From: Selaginella moellendorffii
Taxonomy: Eukaryota > Streptophyta > Lycopodiopsida > Selaginellales > Selaginellaceae
Direction: 5' to 3'
NCBI RefSeq assembly: GCF_000143415.4
Contig: NW_003314273.1
Span: 574,222 to 638,221 of the forward strand
Length of the DNA stretch: 64,000 nucleotides
Below the pieces are notes generated by a model. That model made no database searches. It saw only the letters and a program-made list of their open reading frames with translations, and had not been told where the DNA came from. Position numbers and translations under genes: made by a program. Below are positions 49,689-60,671 of the stretch, in pieces. The first letter of the stretch is position 1; every line of letters begins with the position of its first letter.

Positions 49689-50428
49689 ATGATTTTCGCG
49701 TGCCTGGCGCTGGCGCGGACAATGCCGCCTCGGATCCAAGCAACTGGCGCTGCTGATTTGAGGTATGTTGCTCTTGCCACATCTCTTGTCGCGTTGCAAG
49801 GCTGCGATGCAGTGATTTCGCTCTCGAATTCCTGGCTGATAGCATGGGGAGGGGGAAAGAGACCGCTGCCTGGTCAGTCCGTCGTGTGTTTTCTTTCTTC
49901 CCTCTTGTTTGACTCTTCCTCTCTTGTGCGTCCTTTTCCTTGCCTGCCAAACTTCCAGTTGCGAGGCTCTGAGAGACATGATTCCATGGGCAGCGCCAAC
50001 CAGATACGAATTAATCAATCCCTTCTCTGCCGATGCCGCCGCCACAGCAGGAGCTGACTTGGGCCACCTCGGCGGGATGTGTCCGCATCCATGGAGGAGA
50101 GAAAGGATTAAGAAATGCAGGCATGCCAATCAACCCCCCGGTCTGGCAGCAGCGACCAAGCGCGAGGAAAAGAAAAATTTATGGCTGCCAACCAAGCAAG
50201 CGTCAAACAAGAGGTTTTTTTTTTTGCTTTTGTTCTTGGTGTTCTTTTCGAGCTCTAAGTTTCTTGTTTCTTGTTTCTACTTACTTTCCTTCGTCTTGTC
50301 TCTCTGTTCACAGCTTCTCGGATCCAGGAGAGAGAGAGAATGGCGCTTCCTTTTCTCGGCCTTTTTATATATATTGTCTACGGGCTACGTATGACTCTCC
50401 TCCAGCAAATTGGTCCACCCTGTGCTGA
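49689..50428 (+). CDS. candidate small gene, four exons, unknown product
   Basis: Exons 49689-49762, 49801-49872, 49959-50213 and 50314-50428 keep phase over three introns and give 171 residues. Blocks include LRCSDFALEFLADSMGRG, EALRDMIPWAAPTRYELINP and a basic stretch HPWRRERIKKCRH. The first intron is only 38 bp, short even for this genome. An overlapping ATG at 49685 opens another frame (MDDFRVPGAGADNAASD), so the start is uncertain. No family was recognised; it could also be a non-coding transcript. Confidence 0.33.
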
Positions 50429-51130
50429 AGCCAAAAGGGAAAACAATTGCTATAGCATATGGCAGGCATGTTGTGGCTCGGCTCCTACAGGGATTTAAAT
50501 ACTCGCAGCCCCAGCTTCTTTATTGGACGGACAAGAGGTGCGTGGTTTGTATGGCACTAGAGGCAGCGATGTGGTTCCTTTTTGTTGTTTTACGAAGAGG
50601 TCTCAGTCTCTCTTGCTTTTCTTTTGCAGGAGAGGGGACGGGCGGAGCCTTCTTTCCGCATAGATACGCGCAACTTTCAATAACTTGGTGAGTGCTACAG
50701 CTCTGTTCTTGACCAGGAAGAAGCTAAGTTAGCTCCTGCTTCTTGCATAGCCTTTAAGCATTTTTTTTTTCTCCATTCCATTATCCGTGTGGACTGCAAC
50801 AGTCTTTTGGTTTGCTTGCGAGGTACCAGGGGCAGGGAGCTATATATTGTGCTCTAGGCGCGGATATGATAATGGCCTAGTCCAGCGTATTGTGCGAGTT
50901 TCGGCTGGTGCCGCTCAATGGGCATGCCTTCCAATCCTGGTACACACTGTGGGTCTTGGGCAACTCTTCATGTGCTCGGGGATTAAACAAGCGCTTAACA
51001 AACGCCGAAAAGTTGACAATGACGAGGAAGGAACAACGACTGGTAATCTTGCGGTACTAGCGCCATCTGCGACCGGGAATTCATATCTGAGGAGCTGGGA
51101 ACTAGCTGTTACCGCAACAGTTTCTCCCTC
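50429..51130. other. spacer with an unassigned open frame
   Basis: A frame at 50787-51137 is open for 116 codons (KQALNKRRKVDNDEEG near its end) but I see no family motif, and it overlaps the BAHD TATA box. I leave it unannotated as a gene. Confidence 0.35.
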
Positions 51131-51138
51131 TTTATAAG
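51131..51138 (+). promoter_or_regulatory. TATA box of the BAHD gene
   Basis: TTTATAAG stands 48 bp upstream of the ATG at 51179. An in-frame ATG at 51146 would be upstream of the expected transcription start, so 51179 is preferred. Confidence 0.55.
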
Positions 51139-51178
51139 GCAACCCGTGCTGTCTTCTCCACTTTGCTCGGGTCGGGTT

Positions 51179-52904
51179 ATGGAAGAAGCAGCAGCAGCAG
51201 CAGCAGCAGCAGGAGCAGCTCAAAGGCAATCCTCTCTCAAAGCTCGTCGATCAGTGAAGCCCAGGAACAGTAGCAGCAGCAAGAAAAGCGGAAGAAGGAA
51301 CGTCCCGCTAAGTACCTGTGATTTGGCAATCCCGAATGTGTACGCCATGGCAATCTACGCATTCAAGGCACCCACCAGGCCTGGTGTGGTTGAGGAGCTG
51401 GAAAGGGGTCTGGCAGAGGCTTTGGACGAGTATCCGGAATGGGCAGGCAGGCTGTGCAAGGACTCTTCGTCCTCATCTTCATCATCATCGTCTTCTTGCT
51501 CCTCTGGTTTGAGCGGCAGCGTCGGCTCTAGCAAGGTGGTTATTGATCTCAATGATGACGGGGTTGCACTAATGGAAGCAAGCATGGACTGCTGTCTCCA
51601 GGATTTGATGCCTTTTAACCCATGTCCCCTGCTTTTCCAGCTGGTTCCAGCTACGAAATCTGTTGAAGAACTGCTCCTTGTCCAGGTACTAGCATAGATT
51701 CTCTGTCTGCTGTTTTAGCTTACCGCTTCTAGACTAATGCTTCTTGCTTGCTGCTCAATGCTTGCTTGCTTGCTTGCTTGCTTGCTTTCTTGCTTGCTTG
51801 ATTGATTGATTGAGGAAAAGAATGCATCAAAAGAATGCATCAGAGCTGCATTTGATCTTTTGTTTTCTCTCATCGAAGTTGCAAAGTTTTTCTTTTTCTT
51901 TTCTCTGGCTGTTGGTTATCTCTGACGCTTGTGTTTCCTCTGTTTTCTTTTTTTGTTTCCAGGTGACCAGCTTCAAATGTGGTGGCATAGTTCTCGGCGT
52001 TGCCTGGCACCACCGTCTCGCAGATGGACAGGCTTTCTTCAGCTTCATGGACAACTGGTCTCGGCTCACCCGAGGCGCTCCACTGGCTTGCAGCCCGTTT
52101 CGCGATAGAAGTGCATTAAATGCCGGGGAAACTGCTCAGCCGCTCCAGGATGACTACTTGCTGCTGTCGCCTCCTCAGGTTCCAGCGCCGGCTCCGGACC
52201 CAGGTGCTGCCAAAACTCCTCCTCTCGCGGCGAGGAAGTTCCACTTTAGCATGGATTTGCTCCAGAGGATCAAGAGAAGAGCCGGGGGAGACAGCTCTAC
52301 GGACGAGCCGGCCTCCTCCACCACCAGAGGCGTCACAACTTTCGAGAGCCTGACCGCTCACTTGTGGCGGTGCATCACCAAAGCCCGCGGCATCACCGGC
52401 GACACCAAGACGCAGATAATGATCCCCATGAACGGGAGAAGCCGGCTGGAGCCGGCCATCCCCGAGAGCTACTTCGGCAACGCGACTTTCATGCCGTCGT
52501 CCGGGACCGAGGCCGGGGAGCTGACGAGCCGGCCACTGTGCTACGCAGCGCAGCTCGTCCACGGCGCCATCGTCAAGGCCGACAGTAGCTACTTGCGCAG
52601 CGCGCTGGAACTTATGGAGCTCCAGAACAGGATGATGAAAGACGAGGAGGTGGCGGAGGTGGTCGTCCCTCCCAGCATGTCTCCTCACGTCGTGGTGACG
52701 AGCTGGGTGAGGTTCCCGCTCTACGACGTGGATTTCGGCTGGGGAACGCCGCTCTACGTCGGCAACGTACTGGATCTGTACGAGGGGATCATGATCTTAC
52801 TGCCATCGCACACGCAGGACGGGAGCATCGATGCGGTGGTGGCTCTTTTCGAGCCGGAGATCGAGAAGCTCCAGGAATTGTGCTATCGTGATGATCTTCT
52901 CTAG
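51179..52904 (+). CDS. BAHD acyltransferase
   Basis: Exons 51179-51685 and 51963-52904 give 482 residues. Both BAHD motifs are present: the catalytic HxxxDG in AWHHRLADGQAFF, and the structural DFGWG in YDVDFGWGTPLYVG. Further family blocks are EELERGLAEALDEYPEWAGRL, VTTFESLTAHLWRCITKARG and YFGNATFMP. BAHD enzymes transfer acyl groups from CoA thioesters to alcohols or amines in phenylpropanoid, wax or cutin metabolism (HCT and relatives); the substrate is not readable. The N-terminus has a poly-Ala run from a GCA microsatellite and a poly-Ser run in the first exon, both unlike usual family members. The single intron position is typical of the family. Confidence 0.92.
51757..51812 (+). repeat. 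microsatellite in the BAHD intron
   Basis: A CTTG tetranucleotide repeat about ten units long passes into TGAT units. It lies in the intron and does not touch the splice sites. Length is likely to be polymorphic. Confidence 0.8.
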
Positions 52905-53530
52905 CGGCATTCTCGGCGGAGCGAGGGAAGGACGAAGAGCTCCAGCCCAACGAAGAATCGTGCCACCAGCGATCGAAGAAGAAAGAAGAAGGAATCAAAA
53001 ACGCTTTGGCTTTGTATACTAAACTTTTGTTCTTTCGAATGAAGCAGGGCCGTCGATGCAGTGCCATCGGGACCGCACGTTTCTAAGTTTGTTTTGAATC
53101 TGGCATATTCGTGCGCATCTCTTCGCGGGGCAGAATATAGTTTAAAAATTCTCTAAATTTATATATTCGGGATATTCGTCCGCAACTTGAATGTTTATCA
53201 GGACCGTCCGTTTTAAAATGTCTAAAGCTTTTTTTAAAATTTAGGATATTCGTTCGCATGCTCGCGGAGCCGTCGGTGTTGCTGCATCGTGGCCGTGCAT
53301 TTGAAAATTTTGGACTAGGGCTTTTGGTGCTCTGTTTCTAGGGTTCTTGCGTGACAGCACGATCGTGGTCGTGGCAGGATGGAATAGTTTTGGCGGGCCA
53401 TGGAAGCGTTTCTAGGGATAGATTATCCTTGTCCGTAAGCTGGTACGATGGCCGGAGCGTGCCCGCACGTCGGCGCGCAACAAAAGCTTGGCGATTCTCG
53501 TCGGGTTTTGTTCTTTTGGTGGCGGCAACG
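52905..53530. other. spacer with degenerate tandem repeats, promoter of GUX-like gene 1
   Basis: Between about 53060 and 53330 a ~110-bp unit recurs roughly two and a half times. Each unit has GGACCGxxCGTTT, an A/T-rich stretch, then xxATATTCGTxCGCA. Related CATATTC blocks stand in spacers at 49.6 and 63.25 kb. No gene is seen. Confidence 0.5.
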
Positions 53531-55514
53531 ATGAACGAAGCTCGGCATCGCCAGAGCGGGTACGTGGTTGAATTGAGCGAGATTTTGTTCTTGAGAGTAT
53601 TCTTGATAGATTATAGCCTTGATCCAGGGACGAACTTCATGAATTTCTCTCGGGTTCGAGAGACGAGAAGAGGCACCAAAGAAAAAAGGTGGGATGCCAC
53701 GAGAAGATTGGACCGAAGGCGCAGCTACTTTCGAGCGCATTCTTGTTTGCGTTCCTCGTTTTGCTGTTTCTAGGTACGTTCTTCAACAGAAAGATCGTTC
53801 TGGACACTCCATTGCCGAGGTACTTTACAAACTCAAACTGAAATGATGAAAGATTGATTGATCCACAGGCACGGGGCGCACAAGAAGCTCATCTCGTCGG
53901 AAGATGAGCAGCGCACGAAGCTTGTGCCGAGCAGCGACAAACAAGTGCTCAAATTCCTCCAAGGGTCTCCGGAGATTGATTCGATCAAGTTGCAGAACAA
54001 CGGGTTCTTGAGGATCGGGCTGGTGAATTTTCCAAAGCCGGATGTTGCAAAGTGGAAGGCTCTTGGCGGAGGCCGAAAGCCGGTACTTTTTAGCATCGAC
54101 AAAAAGAGAGATTTTTCCTGGTCGGCTTTTTTCCCCGAGGCCATCGACAGAGACGAAGAAGTCCAGAACAGAGAGTGCCCGGACATGCCACTGCCATCGG
54201 TTCCAGAAGATCTCAAGCTCGACTTTGTTGTGGCGAGAATACCGTGTGGCGAATCCAACTTCAGAGACATCGACCGCTTGCAGGCTGCGGTTTCTGCTGC
54301 TCATATTTCTCTCAAAACTGGCGCCTCACACATCATTGGAGTAAGCGATTGTATGCTTGATCCAAACGTTTTTAAGTGCAAGGAGCTTGTCCGGCAAGAG
54401 AAAGGTGTTGGGCTTTACAAACTCGATCTGGAAAGGATTGGAAAGCTAATGAGCTTACCAGTTGGCTCTTGCAAGACTGTTCAAGTTCCAACGCTGACAA
54501 GTAAGCAAGCTTTATTTGTTACTCTTAATTTTGTGATTCTGATTCTCTCGTCTTTGTTTTTAACTCAGGTGAGCATACTGTTTCTCGAGAAGCTTATGCG
54601 ACCATCCTCCATTCCGTCAAGTCTTACGTCTGTGGAGCGGTGCTTCTCGCTCACAGCATCCGAAAGAGTGGCTCGACTCGAGATTTAATTCTGGTTATAG
54701 ACCAACACATAAATCTCGAAGACAGGCAGGGGTTAGAAGCTGCTGGCTGGAAAATCCATCACATTGAAAGGATCAGGAACCCGAGAGCTCGTCCAGACGC
54801 TTACAACGAGTGGAACTACAGCAAGTTCCGGCTATGGCAGCTGACGCAGTATGACAAAGTCGTGTTCATAGACGCGGACGTGGTGGTGACGAGAAACATG
54901 GACTTCCTCTTCGACTTACCGGAGCTGTCCGCGGCCCGCAACCACAAGAGCGTTTTCAACTCCGGAGTGATGGTGATAGAGCCGTCCAACTGCACTTTCA
55001 ACTTGTTGGTGGACGGGATCTCTCGGATCAAGTCGTACAACGGCGGGGACCAAGGCTACCTGAACGAGATCTTTACGTGGTGGCACAGGCTTCCCAGGAG
55101 CATGAACTTTCTCAAGCACTTTGACGACGATGCCGAAGAGAACGAGTACAAGATGGAGCTCTTTGCCGCCGAACCTCCGGTGCTGTACGCTGTGCATTTC
55201 CTGGGAAGAAAGCCGTGGCTCTGCGGGAGGGGCCCCGACTGTAACGCGAAGATCTCGTCACAGAGGATGTTTTCCAACGATTTCGTGCACTCCAAGTGGT
55301 GGAGCTGGCATGATGAAATGCCGGTGGAGCTACAGCGGCTGTGCCGGATCAATCCAAAGAGAAGATTGTCTCCACCGACTGTTCGTCAGGTTTGTTCTAT
55401 ATTTCTTTCATTTTGTAAACCTGAGAGCTCTGTTCGCAGGCACAAGCATCCAGCGAAAAGAGAAGATCAAGTTTCTCGAGATTTAAAAGGAAAACGCACC
55501 CGGTTACACAGTGA
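53531..55514 (+). CDS. GUX: GT8 glucuronosyltransferase of xylan (GUX/PGSIP type), copy 1
   Basis: Five exons (53531-53559, 53628-53819, 53869-54500, 54569-55389, 55440-55514) give 582 residues. It is a type II Golgi membrane protein: MNEARHRQSG tail, one helix AQLLSSAFLFAFLVLLFLG, a stem region, then the GT8 domain. The metal/donor site DAD is at residues 386-388 (VVFIDADVVVTRN). Acceptor-side motifs are FNSGVMVIEP, YNGGDQGYLNEIF, HFLGRKPWLC. GUX enzymes add glucuronic acid from UDP-GlcA to xylan. The C-terminus is short and basic and differs from copy 2. The small first exon is supported by the matching exon in copy 2. Confidence 0.9.
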
Positions 55515-56650
55515 AGGTTCTTCCCTTTTAAATCCCTTTTTCTCCTCTCTCGCTCCAATTCAATTTTCGGAGCTCTAGAACAGTAGGATCATCACCAAGA
55601 GGGGTAAAACGTCCCTCTCTGTTTTTGACTCTATGTATTCTTTCTTTTTCCCCGAGTTCTTCTTCATTCTCTAGCGTGATCGAGGCGTAAGATCGAGGCG
55701 TTGGGACATCACTCCGTCAAAAGTTTCAAATTCGAAAAATGGAATATTCTGCCGCTGCCTCTCACAAGAACAAGCAGCTAAACGCTCGACAATTCTTTCA
55801 AGCTCTATCTTTGAGAGAAGTTTCTTTCATCCGTCGCAAGTCCTGGGTTCGTTTTTCTCGTTTTCTTTTGTCCTGTGTCAATCGATTTCCTGTTCCACCA
55901 CCAGTCAATACTGTGTTTTTTAGTTTCAGTACTGCTCTTGGGGTCCTCGCTGTGGCCTTCCTTGGGGTCCCATCCGATTCTTCGGATGAACATGAGGCTG
56001 AGGTGGTGCAACTTATACCATCCAGCGAGACAACGAATTTAGTGCGACCAGGAGCTTGTACGAGAAGGTGATGAATGCCGAGGAGAAGAGCTTCGTTTCT
56101 ACTTCCTCGAGTTGCTCATGGAGAACGCGAGAAGTGGGAACATTGAGGAGTTCATGTCCGAGATGGATGTTGTTAAATTTGAAACCGGGGCCTCGATCCT
56201 TCCATGGCCTCGTTGCTGCGCTCATGCAAATGAAGTCGAAGGCTACTCCCCTGTTTCTTCCTCTCTACTAGAGATAGTGAGATGGCTACTTAGCTTTTCT
56301 GAGGAAGGAAATCGCGTCGGGTGAGATGCCTTTACAATAGACTTTCGTTGCCGTCAGGGGACTGCTTGGACGTGCTGCACTTCGTGATCGAGCGTAGAAA
56401 ATTCTCTGAGCTATTGAAAGTGCAAACCTGGATACTCGCACTGTTTGGGGTATGTATCTCATTCTTGCGGACTATGTAGAAAATTCCCTCTGCGCAGCAT
56501 CCAGCACCATTCAACAACGAAAGAGATAACGAAGAATGAAAGCAAATGTATCTTCTTATCAATGCTGGATACTTGAACGAAGCAAATCACATTTTTATGA
56601 AAGGACATATTGGTGGTTAAGGAAAACTGCAAAAGGTATATATATAAGAT
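55515..56650. other. 3' flank of GUX copy 1 and unassigned sequence
   Basis: Up to ~55760 the DNA matches the 3' flank of the GUX pseudogene, including an AAAGTTTCAAAT...TGGAATATTCT block at 55719-55750. Beyond that, short open frames occur (for example around 56056-56330), with no recognisable motif. Confidence 0.45.
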
Positions 56651-56674
56651 CGTACTATAAGAATATTAGCCCGA

Positions 56675-56765
56675 GGCGTGCAGCGCCACGGCTCTGGGAG
56701 GCGCAGCCAATAGCTGTAGACGAGAGAGCGGAAATACACGACGCCGCCATAGCTCTCAGCAACAA
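56675..56765 (-). pseudogene. copied fragment of the cpRNP first exon
   Basis: The minus strand reads RAMAASCISALSSTAIG and CASQSRGAARL, nearly the start of the cpRNP gene at 45348, with a deletion of one short block and a 3-bp insertion. At DNA level runs such as GTATTTC-CGCTCTC and TCTACAGCxATTGGC are shared. It has no rest of the gene and is non-functional. It lies directly beside the foldback element. Confidence 0.7.
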
Positions 56766-56797
56766 AAGGGGACAAAATGATCCATTTCCTTTTAATA

Positions 56798-57363
56798 ATA
56801 TCCAATTATAGATTTCATGGTGTTTTAGTTGTGATCCTTTGTAATAGGTCACCAAACTCAATAATGTGATCAGTGAGCTGCAAGAAGGTAGCTGTAAACG
56901 TAAAGCCGAGGGTGGCAAACCGGGAAATGAGAGGATTAGCATGATCAATTGGCAAGGTCACAAGAATGGGTGAGAGTGGCAAACTTCATTGTGATCAGGA
57001 GGAGTGGCAAGGTCACAAGAACGAGCGAGAGTGGCAAACCGAGGATCAACACGATCAGGACAAATGGCAAGGTCACAAAAACGGGCAAAAGTGGCAAAAC
57101 AGGGATCAGCAGGATCGGTTTGCCACTCTCGCCTGTTTTTGTGACCTTTCTGCTCCTTCTGATCACGCTTGGTTTGCCACTCTTGCCCATTTGCCACTCC
57201 TCCTGATTGTGCTAATCCTCCCATTTCTCGGTTTGCTGCTCTCGGTCTTGCACTTACAGCTGCCTCACTGCAACTCACTAATTGCATTGTCGAGTCTGGT
57301 GACCTATTATAAGGGAAAAAAGCGGATCGCAACTCAAATGCCATGAAATCTATAATTGGACAT
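56798..57363. mobile_element. foldback (long inverted-repeat) element with internal tandem repeats
   Basis: The two ends are inverted copies: left ATATCCAATTATAGATTTCA and right its complement ending GGACAT. The match continues inward for about 150 bp with mismatches (AATAGGTCACCA, GTGAGTTGCA / GTGAGCTGCA, AAATGxGAGGATTAGCA). Inside, units built on GAGTGGCAAAC, GATCAGGA and GGTCACAAGAACG repeat about three times in the left arm and inverted in the right arm. TA stands on both outer sides and may be a 2-bp target duplication. There is no transposase, so it would be non-autonomous. A single-stranded copy would fold into a long hairpin. Confidence 0.72.
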
Positions 57364-58612
57364 TACCTTGCACCCTGTCGTGACGAGATGCCACCTACGA
57401 AGCTCTTGGCACAGCTCCCCCACCTTAAGGCTCTTGAAGAGTTTGCTTGCTTTGAAGTGCTTGCAAGTGGAGAATTGGGCCACTGACTTGGAAGGTTTTG
57501 CTTTAGAATACAACGAGGTAAGTAGTTCTTGCCACAGTCTGATCTGTTTGTAATTTCCTCATTTTGTAATGCAGGATACTGCGCACAATGAGATGGAAGA
57601 GGGGCCATCCTCGGGTGGTGGTGGTAGTCAATCTCAGAGCCCGTCTGGGAAGACTCGACCAGAGTCCAATGACGACAACTCAGTTAGTGTATCAAACTAT
57701 GTTTTCTCATTGTAGTTGTGTCCTAATTTTTCTGGCAGGACGCCTCTTCTCGTCAGGCCACTCAATGTGATTGACAACATGGAAGCAATTAGAACTGATA
57801 TCAAGTTCAGAACACTAAAGTGCAAGGACTCTTCACTCAGTGTGAGGAAGAAGCTGTTCTGTGGCTATGCCCGAGTAGAGATATGAACATTTCCTCTGGA
57901 TACTACGATTGGATGTACCTCCCTGTTTTTTGTGGTACAAAGTTTACATATGCTAAACTTGACATACATGCCATAATGAATGTTCAAAGCAACCAAATTG
58001 ACTACAACTTGTACAAAGGTACTATTATACGATAGTATATTCTATGTTTTGCCAATGTTTTATGTTTAAAGAATCCTGCAAAAAAAGAGGTTTATGTCCT
58101 CTGAAGGAGGAAGTGTTAATGGCATGGTTGAACAATGATTTGCATGAACTCAAGCACTGGTGTGGTTTATCAAATAAGTAGTATTCCGAGAAAACATTTT
58201 TAATTAAAGATCTCTACATCAATGACGAGGTATGTTTTGTTATTCATTAGCTGCTACTTGCTAATCAGATGTTTGTAGTGGCATGATCTCCCAAAGGCCA
58301 ACAACTTGAGCAATCGATCTTCACGAGCTTTCATTGAGGGCATGCTGCAGATCATCCTAGGTGACAAAGTGTTATATTGGTCACCAGATGACACAAGGAA
58401 AGCGTTTTTGAGGAGGCAAGAGTTTGAAAGATTAGCTTCCATCGTCAAAGGAACTCTGGTGGACGATCCACTGCAGTACATGAGGTTAGTAGCTTGTTTA
58501 ATACTTTTATTTTCAGGCTAAAGCCTCTTGACGAGCTAAATCAGGTGGCCAGTGTTGTGCAGCAGGAAATTGAACGAAAAGAAGAGTTGGCCGCTAAAGT
58601 TCTCCAAAGATA
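57364..58612 (+). pseudogene. unclassified multi-exon gene, probably decayed
   Basis: Exon-like blocks between splice-like sites read as protein. At 57440-57520 it is ALKCLQVENWATDLEGFALEYNE; at 57575-57690 DTAHNEMEEGPSSGGGG; near 57740-57850 LLVRPLNVIDNMEAIRTDIKF. Near 57830-58020 it reads EEAVLWLCPSRDMNISSGYYDW, MYLPVFCGTKFTY. At 58280-58484 it is WHDLPKANNLSNRSSRAFIEG, KVLYWSPDDTRKAFLRRQEF, then after an intron NQVASVVQQEIERKEELAAKVL to a stop at 58610-58612. Some joints do not keep frame. No family was recognised with confidence; a mobile-element or effector-like (Crinkler-type) origin is possible but unproven. Confidence 0.4.
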
Positions 58613-58996
58613 AGTGGTGAGCTCGCAACATTCGATCGGTTCTAGGAGAGATTCTAAAGCTTTTGTCACAGGAACTGGGAGATACCCCCTTTTTTGACTT
58701 CGGTTCTCAATCCTCTTCTCCGCTCGAAGTTGCAAGCTGCCCAGGGTAGAGGTTCTGCCGTCAAGTCAGAGATAGGCATCCACGTACAAGCGATCGCCAT
58801 CCATGGCCATCGTCCCAAGTTTTTTTCCCGAAGTTTTCTCTAGCGCTGTAAGCATCAGCTAGAAAAAGATCGCCTTGTAATGGAACAATGCGCCAAAAGT
58901 TTCAAATCTAAAATGTGGAATATTCTTATAGGGCTCCATTTGAACGGCGCAGGATAAAGGCGTAAAATCATGTTCTCGAAATTTCGGTTTTCCTTT

Positions 58997-59725
58997 CATC
59001 CTCCATTCCGTCATTGCTTCTCGCTCACTCACAGCGAGATTTAATTCTGGTTATAGACCCAAGCTGTGGAAGTACAGCAAGTTCCGGCTGTGGCAGCTCA
59101 AAGTGGTGAAGTGGTGTTTGTGGTGGTGACGAGAAACATGGACTTCCTCTGGAGCTGTCCGCGGCCCGCAAAACCACAAGAGCGCTTTTAACTCCGGAGT
59201 GTGGTGATAGAGCCATCCAACTGCACGTTTTTAACATGTTGGTCGACGGGATCTCTCGAATCAAGTCGTACAACGGCGGGGACCAAGGCTACCTGAACGA
59301 GATCTTTTCAACGATTTCGTGCACTCCAAGTGGTGGAGCTGGCATGATGAAATGCCGGAGGAGCTACCGAGGCTGTGCCGGGTCAATCCAAAGAGGAGAT
59401 TGTCACCACCGACTACTGTTCATCAGGTTCGTTCCATATTTCTTTCATTTGTAAACCTGAGAACTCTGTTCGCAGGCACAAGCATTGAGAGAAAAGAGAA
59501 GATCAGATATCAAAAGACAACTCACTTTAACCGGCTACACAGTGATCAAAGGTTCTCTTCTTTTTATCGCTCCAATGCAACTATCTGGACCATCACCAAG
59601 AGGGGTCCCTCTCTTTTTTGACTCTAATTTCCTCGCAGTGTTGGTACTTCATTCTCTAGCGTTATATCTCTTTGATCGAATGATAGAAATCACGAATCAA
59701 AGAAAGATCGAGGCGTTGGAACATC
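58997..59725 (+). pseudogene. GUX pseudogene (deleted copy of GUX copy 1)
   Basis: The sequence follows GUX copy 1 from the CATCCTCCATTCCGTCA block (copy 1 ~54603) to its 3' flank, with many deletions. The DAD metal site is gone, about 200 bp between ...GAACGAGATCTTT and CAACGATTTCGTGCACTCC are missing, and several frames shift. The last intron of copy 1 (GTTxGTTC...GTTCGCAG) is retained, so this arose from DNA duplication, not from mRNA. Just before it, ATCATGTTCTCGAAATTTCGG matches the region upstream of GUX copy 2 (60070-60092), so its 5' end is joined from another source. Confidence 0.88.
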
Positions 59726-60671
59726 TCCCTCGAATGATACTCCGATCGATGATAGAGAACCACCGGCAAAAGATTCCATTCTCCCCAAAAGAGGGCGCTA
59801 AAAGTTTCAAATTTGAAAAGTGGAATATTCTTATAGGGCTCCTTTTCCCGGCCATGGCACTTTCGCGTTTGGTGGCCTTTACGGCCCCATTCAAGCCCTA
59901 GCGCGGAGCTGGCATTTGTCGAGCAGCGCGGGGGTAGCTGCGGCATCGTCGTCGTCACAGCGCCATTGTTTTTCTAGGGTTTCCTGGCACGGCCGCTCGA
60001 CGGCTATGTCGCGCAGGATGGGGCGTCGCCATCAGGTAGGCACGGGAAGCAAACAAAAGCAAGGAATAGTGATCATGTTCTCGAAATTTCGGTTTTTCTT
60101 TCATTGTTTCGCTCGATCGCGCACGCGTTGATCCGGTCGATGCCCTGGAAATCTTCATCTAATCGTTTGCTTGGCCCCACGGCAGCCATGGCGGCAGCCA
60201 CAGCGACAGCGTTGCTTGCGTGTTTCAACGGGAACTTAGTCTTGGCAATCAAGGTAAGTGTGATCTCTCTACTATTTGACAAAGAATCGCTCGTCATCGT
60301 GGCTCACTAACTCTCTTCTTTTTGGATTTTAGGCTCGATGAATGCGTCAGAGTCGTCTTACTGTAGTAGCGTCACTCCAACTCTACCAGGTACTTCCACT
60401 TCTCGCCTCCAACTTTTTCTTCTTGGATCTTCCTTCTTCCTTCTTTTCTGTTGCTGTTTTTTACGTCGGTGAAGTCTCCTGTCGGTGTCACTCGTTTGTT
60501 CGATCGGTCCCTCATTTGCTGAAAAGAAAAAAAAAAGCATGGCTGGGAAAGGGGCAGCGGCCCGCATTGGCTGAAAGTCTCTTGGGTTATAAGGTTGGCA
60601 ATTACTACTTGATTGATTCAATTCTAGAAGCTCGAGCGATTATCCTTTTGCATTTTTTCGGGATTCCTGAG
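59726..60671. other. upstream region of GUX copy 2
   Basis: It contains a third AAAGTTTCAAAT...TGGAATATTCTTATAGGGCTCC block near 59797-59842 (compare 58895-58942) and the AAATTTCGG block at 60078. A short frame at 60138-60251 (MPWKSSSNRLLGPTAAM) followed by GTAAG could be a leader exon, but it does not join to the GUX start. It may be 5' untranslated sequence. Confidence 0.45.

Noticed and set aside
50787-51137. 116-codon frame MWTATVFWFACEV...
   Set aside because: No motif, no upstream splice partner, and it runs through the TATA box of the BAHD gene.
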